Source: Trichuris trichiura
Taxonomy: Eukaryota; Nematoda; Enoplea; Trichinellida; Trichuridae
Direction of reading: 5' to 3'
DNA: 64,000 bases
Assembly: GCA_037903355.1 (NCBI GenBank)
Contig: JBAJFE010000036.1
Location: 1 to 64,000 of the forward strand
Shown: piece by piece, positions 1 to 16,429 of the stretch
How the letters are laid out: every line of letters starts with the position of its first letter
Numbering within the stretch: position 1 is the stretch's first letter
Made by a program: the position numbers and the translations under genes
The notes under the pieces: model-generated
Told to the model about the DNA's origin: nothing
The model's input: the letters and a program-made list of their open reading frames with translations, nothing else
Databases searched by the model: none

Positions 1-119
1 GTTAGGCATAAATGTTTACTGCAATCCTTGCTCTTTCTTCTGAACAAGAAATTTTTTAGGCCACCTTACGATTATGAAAATTGTGTATCAACGTTTCAAC
101 TTGACGTGACGTTTTTTAG

Positions 120-4982
<4,863 letters not shown>

Positions 4983-5426
4983 CATCAGTGCGCAATCGCT
5001 GGTCACAGTTAACAACGACATGGTCACTTTTCTTCTGTACATTCTCTCTTTTAGGCTTACACAATTATCCTCCGCAACGTGCTCCTCCTTTGTTACTCCT
5101 ACGTCGCTTTCATCGCCGACATTTTGGTTTTTTCTACGCAAGGGAATAATTATGCATAACCGGTAGCGATCACTACGCCGCATCAAGCAGCTCAACCGCA
5201 TTACCGTTGTTGCCATTTAAGTAGCTATCCAAAAAACAGAAGTAAAAGTCACCCCATCATTACTGCCTGGCCATTTTGTCTTTCAAATATTCCTAGCAAT
5301 CAAAGCAAGCAAACAATCGTCAATACACCGTTTTACTTTAAACTCCTCGTTAAAAACGATCTCAAATGAAACGGTGCCACCATTTACGTGCGGAAGCGTC
5401 TTTCTCGCTGCCGACGATCGACTGAT
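4983..5426. other. Convergent 3' intergenic gap
   Basis: About 440 bp between the stop of the kinase gene (+) and the stop of the acyltransferase gene (-). I see no open frame with family similarity and no consensus AATAAA on either strand here, so both 3' ends may use variant signals. Confidence 0.5.
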
Positions 5427-8282
5427 TTACAATATCTGCAGATTAGTCTTCTCGGAAATGCCAAAAGAACATTTGTGACTTTCAAACAACTTTACAAGTT
5501 CTGATATGTAACGATCGTGAACTCGATTTACTTCTTCTCTCGTGGGGTTTTCATTTCTTTCAACCTCAATTGGGCAGCCTACTGAACACGTTTTCGTTAC
5601 AGCTGCCACAAGGCCACACAAAACAATGCATACCCACTGTACATACCGGCCGCTGGAAGGGTAAAAATCCAAAACGGAAACCAAAAGCGCCACGACCGTA
5701 AAATAACGGTGTCGTGAAAGTCAAAATGCTTCCAATGGCGCTCTGCAACAACCAACACTGCTCAATCAGTACACAATGCGAATTACTATTGCTCATTTGT
5801 CAAACTAGATTCTCCCAAACATATGTTAACGAAGATTCAACAGATTGTTTACACGACGAAGCGGAACACCTCTCCCGCCACGCAGCAGTACATATAAAAG
5901 AGAGCTCAACAACCACTACAAAATCACCCTGCAACCATTGGGTTGGACAGCGGCAACACTGACCAGTCTAACGCAGGACATGTCACTCGCAATCGCCCTG
6001 CCTTCACGCGTTCGTACGGAAACTATTTACCGTAGCAGTGTTCCTCTATGCGCACGTTACCTATATGACCGATCGGCAAATCGTGTGCCCCCAGGTCAAC
6101 TACCTAATCAGACTTTGTGTTCCCCGCGCGCTAATGTAATGACATTTTGTCAACTTCATTCACTGCATTCTCTACGCTTACTTTTCAGTTTCTAATGAAA
6201 CAGTCCACTAAAAATAAATCACATTATTCAAACCGTACCGACACAACCTCCTCACAGTCCGTGCTTTGAAAAGCACTGCTCCCGAAAAATCAGGACGGCA
6301 TTTATTCTACCCCGCACAGTTTCCGCTGAAACGCAGGGCAACAAAAAACAACAATTGGTCTAATGCTCGTCGCGATAAGAAATCTTGCCTCGCGCTCCGT
6401 ACATACACCGGTCAATCCTTGCCCAAAAAAGCTTGAACAAAATTTTACCTGTACACTTCTTAGCTTTGATCCTTTCCCGTTGCTGACTTGCCGGAAAAGG
6501 TCGACTTCGCCGAAAGAGTAGGACGGCACTAGTGCTACGCTGCAATGGCGAAACAATTTCAGTCGTCGGTTCTTCCAAACAAATTCACTAAACGGCAAGC
6601 GCGCTTCGACGTTTCTTCGGGCCGTCTTCCATCGACAGATAACACATGGAAACGATGCGCCCAGTCGCTTACATCTATCTGCCTTCGTGCATTATGCAAA
6701 TTATGAAACAGATATGAAGAAAAGTAAACCGTAAGATCCGCGCAAAAGACAAAAGAAAACATGTACGAAATGATGAACAAATGCATCCAACGGTCACTTC
6801 ATTTTCTCGAAATGCGTGAGCGAATTAATGACAGCGAATAAAAGGACGATACCCGAGCAAGACTAATCATTTTCGTACCCCTGTAAACAATGCCAATCAC
6901 CAACAACCCATTCTCCAGCACGTGCTTTGAATTCAATAACTGGCAACTTTCAGCGATACGCCTGCATCAAAGACGCACAACTTTCTTACCCGACTTTGCT
7001 ATGCGAACTGCTGCTTGATCAATACACCTTTTCATTTATACTTTCAGAAGGTTTCACAAAAACATCAAGCTGCATTGCGTTCGAGCGAAACATCGCCGCC
7101 CACAAAACAACAACAACAACAACAACGGGAAAGTGCTACGTTCCGGATAGTATCGTAATCTCCCAATATCCTCCCTGCTCTGTTACGGTCCCCTTGTCAT
7201 GCTGCAAGTAATCTTCACTGCCAAATATGTAACTTCATGCGGTTTTGCTCGCTGCGTCATCAGCATTGTCAACGATTTCGTTATACCAAAGCAAAGACCA
7301 CTTGCAGCGGTGCGAAGTGACCGTAACGAACCAAAGTGAAATTATATGATACTTTTCCGAAACAGCAAGCTTACATTGTTTTGAAGTGAAGAAAGAAAAC
7401 ATCCTGCAGTTGTTAGTTTTTCAGAAAATAGCCCCTCCTTGCACGAGAATCGGAGGGATAAGCTGCGAGTCAGACAGCTAACTTAATCATCCACTTACAC
7501 ACTTTCCCAACATTGTACATACGAGCAAAACAAACGGTTCACACTCACCCATACTTTATGGCGACTTTTACAAATCCTTTCCTTTCTCGTAAAATAATTC
7601 GGTGCGCTCCAGGCTGACTTTCCAAAGCTTCCTCGGCGCCGCCAGCAACAATTACAACTGCATTGCCGCCTCCAGGGCGAGTTATCAAATAGCTTACGCT
7701 TTCTTTACTACGCGACACAGCACCTGAAGTAGCCGACGATAGCCCAACTGTACTCTTAACACCGACAAACTCATTTTTACCAAGCAGTTGCATATATTCT
7801 CTCCTTATGGGCCAATAAAAGTTCATATCCAACGTGCACAAATAAGAACGAATGCCGGGAAACAACGACGAAAAACTGGTAGCATCAGTTAAAAAGTTAC
7901 CAAACGCACCCACTGACAATATTCCATGGGGATGATTGACTATTAAATAGTTTTCCGACGGATTTAGTTCGGCCGTTTTGCGTATCGAAATGGGGAAATA
8001 GCCTACCAGGTAATTAAACATACGCAAGCGTCGAAAGCTTACTGACATATGCAATCCATACTTCGGCGACTCAAAGTCATACAAGTACCATACAAAGTAC
8101 AACGGCACAAGCCACCAGATTCGTGTGTGAAAAAAGACGAACCAGATTAGCCATACAATAGCTGCCGGACCAAGAACCAACACAAACAAGTTGGCACCCA
8201 CCGACAAGGTCTGCAGACAGCTTTCAATTAAAATTACTGCTTTAGAATACATTTTATAACCATTCGAACATTTGAACCACAT
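5427..8282 (-). CDS. DGAT2/MOGAT-family acyl-CoA:acylglycerol acyltransferase
   Basis: Membrane enzyme of the ER that adds an acyl group from acyl-CoA to mono- or diacylglycerol (family role). Four exons on the minus strand: 8282-7549, 6539-6449, 5742-5634, 5581-5427. Phases agree and give 362 aa, within the usual family size. Visible signatures: paired hydrophobic segments near residues 29-67, the catalytic HPHG at 117-120, PGGGNAVVIVAGGAEEAL, RKGFVKVA, VPSYSFGEVDLF, PLFYGRG and GCPIEV. The last splice gives RPVCTV-VGCPIEV, matching the family's TVVGxPI. The ATG at 8282 lies 1 nt after an AG acceptor-like site just downstream of TADA2B (see that entry). DGAT2 and MOGAT cannot be separated by eye. 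The introns (1,009, 706 and 52 nt) hold no recognised gene. Confidence 0.9.
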
Positions 8283-8331
8283 ACTAGGCAACGTAACAAA
8301 AATTCTGGCGAACTAATAGCATAGCTTTATT
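8280..8331 (-). promoter_or_regulatory. Operon-like junction: poly(A) signal then splice acceptor before the DGAT-family start
   Basis: On the minus strand AATAAA (8331-8326) is followed about 40 nt later by a pyrimidine-containing CCTAG acceptor (AG at 8285-8284), one T and the ATG at 8282. This is the arrangement of nematode operons, where the upstream mRNA is cleaved and the downstream mRNA is trans-spliced. Inference from spacing and motifs only. Confidence 0.45.
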
Positions 8332-8431
8332 CACCTCACGACGCAAGCAAATTAAGCCATTCAATCAAGCCATCGATCTTGGCTGAATCGTACGGTTTCT
8401 CACAAACTGCTCAGGTTCAAAGTGTACTGTC

Positions 8432-8544
8432 TCATCTTCTGATGCAGTTAGCCAGCCCTATACAAACAGAAATGAAGCGCTGCCTTGTGTATCGGTCAAA
8501 TGGGGCATTCAATGGGTTGGCGCTTCTTAGTCGTTCAAACTGTT
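8432..8544 (-). CDS. TADA2B: Candidate terminal exon of TADA2B (end of SWIRM domain)
   Basis: An open stretch after a TTTTTGCAG acceptor at 8545 reads QFERLRSANPLNAP then YTRQRFISVCIG, ending in TGA at 8434-8432, 100 nt before the AATAAA at 8331. The position at the end of the TADA2B gene and the basic-aromatic spacing fit the last helices of a SWIRM domain, but the similarity is weak. The preceding SWIRM exons (expected between 10.3 and 8.6 kb) were not resolved. Confidence 0.3.
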
Positions 8545-8969
8545 CTGCAAAAATACTTGTTCCACAAGTCGAAAGCTGACTAAAATGATGAAACCTTAAC
8601 AACCCAATCCAAAAACTGCAGCCCAAACTGTCAGCATCTCTTGCAGTGAGATCGACCGGGGAAAACATGAATGCAATGTTCATGCTTGTTAAATTCGGGT
8701 TGCAAAGCAACGCAGGAATTTTCAATACTACTAAGCCGCATTTACCGCACTTAATGTCCCCTTAGAATTGATAACTGCGCATACACCTTCAGAGAATCGT
8801 TAAAAGACAATTCAAACGGTCGTTGATGATACGCAGCGACTACAAGAAGCAAAACTGACAAAAACATTGCAACGAAACTAATAGAGCGCGAAAGTAGGCG
8901 TTCGGTTGTAACACAATAAACGAACAAACATTCTTAGCGTACGGCTTGGTGGGAAGCAAATTGACTCGA

Positions 8970-9310
8970 CATACAGTTGATCCCCCGTAAGTTGACCACT
9001 CAACAGGTTGGAAAAAACTGGTCAACATAGGAGGTGCTCAGCATAGGAAAGCTGTGGATATAAGTGGCTCGGGTGAATAGATTGCAGTTGAACCACCGTA
9101 AGTTGTCCATTCAACAGACTTGTCAACTTACAGAGAGCAAACTAGCATTGCGTCCATATACTACGTCACGGCTAAAGCGGTCATCTTTTCACTTAAAGTG
9201 GACAACGTATAGGAGTTGTCCTTGCGCTTATTAACGTGCGGACAAACCAACTGGTCAAAATTCGGTCAACTTAAAAGAGAGGTGGTCAACTTTGGAGGTC
9301 AACCGTATGT
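8970..9310 (-). repeat. Diverged MITE copies related to the elements at 24.3 and 34.8 kb
   Basis: Read on the minus strand relative to the bark-intron copies, this block keeps ordered landmarks of that MITE: GTAAGTTGACCACT, AACTGGTCAACATAGGAGGT, ATAAGTGGCTC, TAACGTGCGGACAAACCAAC and TTCGGTCAACTT. Extra copies of the terminal motif near 9085-9130 suggest two overlapping or nested insertions. It has no coding potential. Confidence 0.65.
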
Positions 9311-10374
9311 TGACCGCCCAGCAGAAACGTACGAAAGAATGGACAGACGTGGGAAAGTGGAACAGTGCGTACAGCAAATATGAGGTAACAATCGAACCGA
9401 TTGCAAGGCTAAAAGTCGCGCACGTCGCCATAAGAATTTGTTGAACATAAAAACATCTACCGCGTAACTGCGACCAACCGTTGCACCAAGACACTCGCGA
9501 CTGCACAGAATAGTGACCGATCATACAGAACAACCATTGACGTCAAAGTAACGCTTCTGGCGATGACGCATTTGCAACCATGACTTCACATTCCTGAAGA
9601 AAACGAAGGAAGATAATTAATGCCACAGACGCCATAAAAGAACAGTTCGAAGCGAAAAGATAGCTGTGAAAAACCGAAGCGAAAGAAAATAACGTTCTTC
9701 CGAGTGCAACCAGCAATTCACTTGATCGGTGTACATACAAGTGCATTTAGAAGGCATCTTTACCTCCCGCCGTAATGTCATTTACAGGATAATTTCACCG
9801 AGTTCTGAAAAACTTGAACACGCGAGGATGCCTCCTAATGGATCTATATGCACAAGCGTCATTGGATTCTCACTCAAACTAGATCTAACCAACTGATTAT
9901 TGACATTACTGACATTTTACAATTAGCATTTCAAATTCGCACCCTTGCAATACAATTGCTTGCCTGTTTAAATGTTTTGCTTTATCCGCTCTTACGTGGC
10001 GTAATACGCGTACAGATTAAACCGAACTACTTTTCTAGCGGTTCTGCCATAAACTAAACTGTCAAACAAAAACACACCGTCTTCACGTGAAGCCACGCTG
10101 CAATTGTTTACCATGTAAACAGTACATAACCATCGCAAGCATGTGTAAACGCAGCATTAAAAATGCTACTGAGAAACAATTTAAGCAATTACCGTTTTTG
10201 TCCACGGGTGAAACGCAGTCGCCTATTCTTCTGAAAATAAAAAGCTTAAGAGAAAATACGAAATGCAATTCATACCCTTCTCCGTCTAGGGGTCAAGTTC
10301 AAATCGAACTCACGTTTTCCTTAAAAATCCGTAAATACACATCTGAGCATATAGCAACAGCACTTCCAATTTAC

Positions 10375-13300
10375 CCTTCAAACTAGTCACTCCATTCTTG
10401 CAATACTCCTGCAGTTCTTCTATTCTCGACTTCACCGCTCTCTCTTCTAAAACGAAAAACCATGAGCAGCAAGGAATTATATAATGACACCAGCCAACGT
10501 TGTATTCACAGCAACAATAACGCCGCTAAAAAATGTTTCTCACCCAACACCTGTCACCTGATTGGCAAACAAAATGGCCAACTAAATAAGACCCGTCCAG
10601 CCAATGATTTATTTTACAGTTACACCTTAACTTCCCGCGCCCTCACTGCAGCACACCAACACAGTCCTTTAGCACACATTTTCGAAGATTTTTTCATATG
10701 AAACGCACCGCCAGGAAACAAGCTGGAACGTCACAGACACCCTTCTTAAAGTGCGCTAAGCTACAGTTACATTTCAAAGAACCGAAAGTCATTCTTGTCT
10801 ACCATCTCGGCTCTTTTCGACAACAGTGGTTTTGGTTATATCTTTATGTTTCTGTTCGACAATCTCGACTACTGTGCAAGCGCAGGTTTCATTCCAGTGA
10901 GCATCTGCTCGTCAAAAAACAACAAACACATTTACGCAGATTCGTTTGATCACTCTCCGCTTTATTGTCACGTTGTCGTATGCAACTGCAAGGACCAATC
11001 TGTCTTAATACAAACAACGATTGCGCCGAAAGCAAACATTTTGTCCTCCGCCATTTATGGAAAAACGCAGTAGTCTCAGCAACCTAGCAGCATCGACATG
11101 CACTTGAAGCGCTTCCGCAGGACAAATAATCGTGGACCAAATCCACGGTGCCACAGAGAAACTGACTGTGCAAATTTGCATGCACTGCTTGTCGAAAACT
11201 GAGCTGTCACAACGCGAGAGCTCGCACGAGCCCTTCAAGTATACCAACTGACAACAGTTCAAACACCAGTGAAACGCTCAAATCAGCGCCGCTTCCACTG
11301 TTTCAGTTTTCCCGAATGGGCAACATCACCATTAGTCGTTATCCGGCGGCGTTTCGTAGTCGAACACAATAAGCGAAATACTACAGAGTAGCTCGAAAGA
11401 AAAAGTATTGCACAGACCGGAGACGAGACAAAACAAGACCAACGCGTCAAGGCAAAAAATGCTCCTTCAATTACGGTTAGAACTGAGAAGGCATAGTGTA
11501 TCACGAGCTGATGCACCGTATCAGTCAGGCAGTCACTGTGCACCTGGAGCGCGTTTTAAAACAAATGCAACGGCATTTCGCAAAACAGTCGCGCGCGCGC
11601 GCGCGCGACTGGGCTCAGAGCAGGGAAAAACAAGCTCTTCTGCACTCCATGCAAAACTAAGCTGCAACATGACGGTCTCCACAAGCAACACTAATTGATC
11701 ATCGCATGTCGAACCTTCTGACGTGCACCTCTTCCGCATTTGCTTGTTCGCAAAGCACATCTCCTCCAATGCGAAAGTGCTCAAAAATGACTGCTTCGCT
11801 TCCTCTCATCGAAGCTATTTTTTCAGCTGCCTTCTCTATGCCGCTAAAACGTTGGAAACAAGTTGATGAATGCTGCGCTAACTACACTGATGGAGAATTG
11901 TTGCTGCAGTTTGATTTTATAACCATTCCGTATTGCCACAAAGTAAAGTGAACTTATCCTCGCATGTAAGGGCTAATGTCAAGGATTATAGACCGATTGC
12001 AATTGATGTGATAAGAATAGCAGGCATAGTTAACTGTTGCCGTTAGAGATCAAATCGTACGCAGAAAAGTGAAAATAAACTTACTCATCAGGTTTGAAAT
12101 CAACGCTTCCAGCTCTGACACTGGAATAAACTGGCAAAATCTTCGGAAACCTTCCTTCAGTTCCCTAAACAGAAATTTTAGAACAACAAATTTTGTCATT
12201 TTGTCACGCAATACAACACTACTATATCAGCACACTTAGCCAGACTGCTGTAGCAAATATGAGTCACTTCGTTTATGTCTTCGATGAAATAGACCTTTCT
12301 CGTACAGTTAAAAATGAGACGAGTTTTTACGTTGTCGCGAAAGTTTATGTCTCTTTCATCTGTCGCAAGCTTACGTTCCTTTCGTAGCATAAAATTCTAG
12401 ATTGAAAAGGCTGGTTACAGTTGACTGCACGTTCCACTGCCGCGGAGGATTGTAAAGCTTTTTCCATAGTAAGCAGCGGGCTCAACATTGGCCTTCCGCA
12501 GTATGCCATACGGATGTCACCATTATTAAGGTTATTTTTTGCGTTGTTGTGACTGTTCACTCTTTTCGTAATCATTAAATCTTTGTTCCAGAATGTTCCC
12601 TGTTTCTCCCTGAATGTAGACTCTTGAACAAGCGCATTCGACTGCATGAACTAATTCCGTTTTTTCGTTCGCAGGAGTTTTCTTCGTTGTCTTTGCGAAG
12701 AAATGACCGAAGATTTTTAAACCTTTTGAAGAAATCTCTAAAACCTAACCTTCTGCATAAACGTAAAATCTTTTCGCCTAAGCCTACAACATAGGGAATG
12801 GCTAAGCACGGAATGTGCGAGGTGTCTTGTTTGGCTGCGATATTTATGTCGGAAGATGTGGTCGATGAAAGATTTCGGATAACAGTTTTTGTAGAAAGTC
12901 ATTCTAACGTATTTTAGCTCTGAATTAGCTAAAATTCGAGGTATTCGAGAAAGAACCAAGTATAATTGCTCTGTCAACCATGCCAAAAAGAATTCCACGA
13001 GCATAGGTGCTATGAGCAGAAATTGAGGTATTGGGCTGCACGAGTGGATTTCCTGTAAACTCTGATTTTAAACCCCTCATTTGTGCGAATAATCAAAGTA
13101 CACGGGAATGGAAGAGTAATATCTGCTTTTCTTCTTTGTAAAAACAATTTCATTTGGGCGGATGCCGTTTTCTGTTCTTCAGAAATTGTTCTTCTATTCC
13201 ATTTTTTATAATCACAAAGATGTCTGTCTTGAAAATGTGATGTTTTAGTACGGGACTGTATGTTTTCATATTTCAATGTCTTTATTTCGGTAGCAGTGTC

Positions 13301-15870
13301 CCGTTAAATGAAAAACTATCTCCGGAGCTCACCGCTGAAGACGGGTCACGAAAAACCCGAAAGCTCCGGAGACAGTTTTTCATTTAACGGGACACTGCTA
13401 CCGAAATAAAGACATTGAAATATGAAGATGTCTGTCATCTATATACCGTTTCTAAAAAGGCGTGGCGTAAATTACACTCTACCAACGGTTTGAAACATTT
13501 TTCTTAAAAAACTTCTCACGAAAACTTCTGCCAAGACGAGAGATGATGGGCTGCCCATTGAGGCTCCGTTAGACTGCTTGTAAAATTTGTTATCGAAGAG
13601 AAAATAATTGCCCTCTTGCATGCAGAAAAACACTAGCTTAACAATGCGAAAGGCATTTACTTTAGTTCCCCTGAGAAGGTAAGTATCATTATATAAAACC
13701 TTTAAAGTGTCGGAAATTGGAATGCTGGGGAACAATTCCTTGACGTCGTAATTAACTAGAATCTCCTCAGAATCTAAGGGGGGGGGGTTTCTTATTTCGT
13801 TAAAGAAAGTTTTGCGACTTTTAACGAACGCTGGATGATCTTTTTTAAATATCGGCTGAGCTCATTTGTGCTACTGTTTACTGTAAAGACTATTGACCTT
13901 AATGGAACGCCTAGCTTGAGCACCTTTGGAAGACCATAAAGCTGAGGGGATTTGTAATTCGATGCGAACTTGAGGTGTCCTGCTAATTTTTTCCTGTCAC
14001 CCTACAGTTTGCCATACAAGAAGTAAAAGGAAAAGAAAAGTTAACAAAAAATGTTCGATCACTTAGACCATACTCGGTTCTATTTAGTGCAGATAATCAA
14101 GCTTCTAACGAAATAATAGCACCAGTTCAGCAACAAGCCCATAAATGAGTGTTCATGTTGCCTTGTAAATGTAAGAAGCAAAAAACTTACCTTTCCTCCT
14201 TCATCCTCCTTACATCAGCTGGAGAATATTTCCAGTAGTTGTGAATGCCACAGGGCTTTTGCTCCTTCAGAAATTGACTGATAAGGTCATATTCGCTAAT
14301 TAAATTCTTGCATTTTCTTCTTTCATTCAAACGACTTATATACATGCTGATTAAGCAAAGTTGTGCCTCTGAAGTAATGCAGACTTGAACGCAGAAAGTA
14401 CTAAAACACTAACGCACCATGCTCAACCTGCTTCCCATCGGAAATGAACAATAAGTTTGAAATCAGCGATTCTGCGTCATTCATAAACTCCTACGAACAG
14501 ACCAGAGAACAGTGAACAGCTGGTCCTCAAGCGCAACTAGCACAAATGTTACCTTTTCAAAGTCATCACGGTGTGGCATGTAGGCCAACAACCGCAAATC
14601 ATGACTATTGTACTTGTTGAAACATACGCCACTGCCGCCGTCGGTTCGACTGGCTTCAAGGGGGGACGAGAAGGTGCTAGTGTGGTCAGATATCTGAGCA
14701 TACGTCAAACCATTCGACACTTCCTTGCCAAGCCTCCCATTTAAGTAACAGTCTTCGTAGTGGCAACTTATTTCTTCCGCTGTTCTTTTCGGATTTATGC
14801 ACTTCTGCACATCTTGCCAATCGCCCAAATTGAACGCTTCAACAGTTTCCAAAAGTCTCAACTCCTCCTTTAGCGTCCAAGGTTCGTGAAGAAGCTTGTC
14901 GTCGTCTGGCAAAAATACAACAGGGCTATCGATCACCTGAAATTCAATATGATTCACGCTGATAGCCGCAACTCTTCGTGTTCAATTTGACGGGAAGAAC
15001 AACAAAGCGCCATCCCATTGTCTCCAACACGTTGAACAACAAATGTTAGCGTTCTCCTATCACGACGCTGGCACACAAAAGTCCCCTAAGTTCAAACTAA
15101 ACATACGGCATGTACGAATCTCCAACAGAAGAGAAGAAATACATTGGACCCCGCGTAAACATGACAAATCGCTAAACTCCTTGACCACATGTTCACTCTC
15201 AGCGCGCAATGGCCATGGATCACATGTTTCGTTTGCTATCGAAAAACTTGAACTTAAATCCGACCTTCTACTGATTAAATTCACTCACAAAAAACTTACA
15301 GGAAATTTTACCCTCAAGAAGTATGGCAAAAAAACAGCGTACACTTTCATTTCAATTAGGCAAATACAATTACGCGCATGAGCAGCGTTATTCAACTGTC
15401 GTCGCACACTACTGATGCTCTTACTGTGGACACTTTCCGGACCTCTTCCCCGCCCATCCTCCATGATCTAACTTTAGGACTCGAATGATTTTCCTTGCAG
15501 AATGCACAAGAAACGCAAATTTTTGCTATCCTCCATGCCTTAGAGTCCTTTCATTGTTCCGTCGCCCCTTCAGAGTCACTGCATTGGACTAACAAATTTA
15601 ATACAATTACCCTTTCAAACTCACCCACAAATTCATTCCAACGGAGAATAAAAAAGACGCAACAGTCAACTGAATTTAGACGAAACATATAAAGTGAACG
15701 AACGGCGAACTTACACGAACTCGGTAACTGTGGATCCGCTGGTGACTTCCTAGTTCAGCGCCACAGCGAAAACAGCTTATGCACAATTTTAGGTCACAAC
15801 AAACATTGCATTGAAAGCACCAAGTAGCAATTGGCTCAATACAGTTCGAGCACGTGACAGTCGCTTCCAT
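10375..15870 (-). CDS. TADA2B: Transcriptional adaptor ADA2b (SAGA complex), 3' end unresolved
   Basis: Nuclear adaptor that joins the Gcn5 acetyltransferase to Ada3 in SAGA-type complexes (family role). Exons, minus strand, with matching phases: 15870-15715, 14936-14553, 14490-14418, 14368-14191, 12164-12085, 10446-10375. The first exon is a ZZ zinc finger (CSNC, CFQCNVCCDLKLC, CFRC, HQRIH). The second has the SANT domain (EPWTLKEELRLLETVEAF, GDWQDV, CHYEDCYLNG) and the ADA2b-type LLAYMPHRDDFE. Then come NDAESLI, MYISRLNERRKCKNLISEYD, ELKEGFRRFCQF and RAVKSRIEELQEYCKNGVT, in the order of human TADA2B. The next exon may begin near 10.29 kb, and the SWIRM end probably reaches 8.4 kb. The 2,026-nt intron 12165-14190 holds a Penelope-like element. 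Confidence 0.9.
13229..13424. mobile_element. Palindromic Penelope-related element nested in the RT remnant
   Basis: A 196-bp insertion flanked by a perfect 12-bp direct repeat AAGATGTCTGTC (13217-13228 and 13425-13436). Inside are two inverted arms of about 75 nt (CATATTTCAATGTCTTTATT... and its complement) around a hammerhead-like core. One end (13229-13271) extends beyond the palindrome and carries the family terminal motif (TAGTACGGGACTGTATG), also seen near 24.18, 34.15 and 54.1 kb. The duplication shows insertion after the host RT already existed. Confidence 0.8.
13324..13367 (+). ncRNA. Hammerhead-ribozyme-like core
   Basis: CTGAAGA (13335-13341), a 5-bp helix II (CGGGT with ACCCG), then GAAA (13359-13362). 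A perfect 6-bp helix III forms between GGAGCT (13324-13329) and AGCTCC (13362-13367), with C at the expected cleavage position 13330. Helix I is not evident: only ACCG separates the predicted cleavage site from CTGAAGA. Penelope-like elements are known to carry hammerhead motifs, which supports the call. Activity is unproven. Confidence 0.5.
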
Positions 15871-16429
15871 TGCATTACAACTTTGCTGTCAGAAAGATTT
15901 AAAACGCCTCTTACGAACACTTTAACAACATGACATTAAGAGAACAATCGGCTTCAACAACGGCAAACTGCAGCTGCTTCTTCACTTAAAAGAACCAACT
16001 AGCCACTCAACGGTTAACTGTATGCTAAATGATGGGCAAGCTGTTGAGCATCCTAATGTCAGTCGCTAAGTTTGATTGATATTTCATCTGTTTTCTTTCC
16101 CGCGTAAAGTGTGTGAAATGCATAGAGAGAACGTTTCCGTTTCGTTTCGTTTCTGTAGGTGATTATTAGTAAAAATACCATCGTAGGTGAGTCTTGGCAA
16201 CTTTAGAACTACATTGAAAACTACATTGAACCTAAGGAGGAACGAATTACAAACTAAGCATGCATTCGGACTAGACTTCATGAACCTTTGTCGACTAAAC
16301 CACCTCAACTTTAGAATATTATGAAGGTGTTAGAAAAAAGTTTAACACGAACGTGAATGTGAACTTCATTGCTGCCACCGTATCGTTTACCTGCAGTTAA
16401 GAGAAAGCTGCAATCAATGAAGTCTACTA
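15871..16429. other. Intergenic, nothing recognised
   Basis: Between TADA2B and the cysteine-rich gene, both on the minus strand. It should hold the TADA2B 5' region. I see no conserved open frame or repeat. Confidence 0.4.

Larger units (their letters stand above)
12400..13995 (-). mobile_element. Degenerate Penelope-like retroelement (RT plus GIY-YIG remnant)
   Basis: Minus-strand fragments in the order of a Penelope-like element. Near 13.9 kb: PQLYGLPKVLKLGVPLRSIV. Near 13.77-13.72 kb: ILVNYDVKELFPSIP. Near 13.57 kb: FYKQSNGASMGSP. The catalytic RYIDD is at 13434-13448. The RT tail VYRKSTRAAQYLNF lies near 13.04 kb and IPYVVGLGEKI near 12.78 kb. A GIY-YIG-like piece (CSRVYIQGETGNILEQRF) lies near 12.6 kb. 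Reading frames are broken by frameshifts and stops, so it is dead. It sits in a TADA2B intron in the same orientation as the gene. A second element (13229-13424) interrupts it. Confidence 0.85.

Noticed and set aside
5603..5633. A 31-nt intron in the last part of the acyltransferase gene
   Set aside because: Using the next acceptor (52-nt intron) gives RPVCTVVGCPIEV, which matches the family exactly, so the short intron is not needed.
8365..8457. Open stretch GWLTASEDETVHFEPEQFV as the TADA2B C-terminus
   Set aside because: It would need a 10-nt intron after the preceding exon or an unlocated partner. The in-frame stop at 8432 is simpler, so this is probably 3' UTR.
10250..10290. A 29-nt intron in the next TADA2B exon
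   Set aside because: An alternative AAGG-GTATGA donor gives a normal 45-nt intron. The exon itself is uncertain, so no claim is made.
11593..11609. GCGC alternating tract, possible Z-DNA or promoter element
   Set aside because: Short simple repeat without a nearby supported transcription start.
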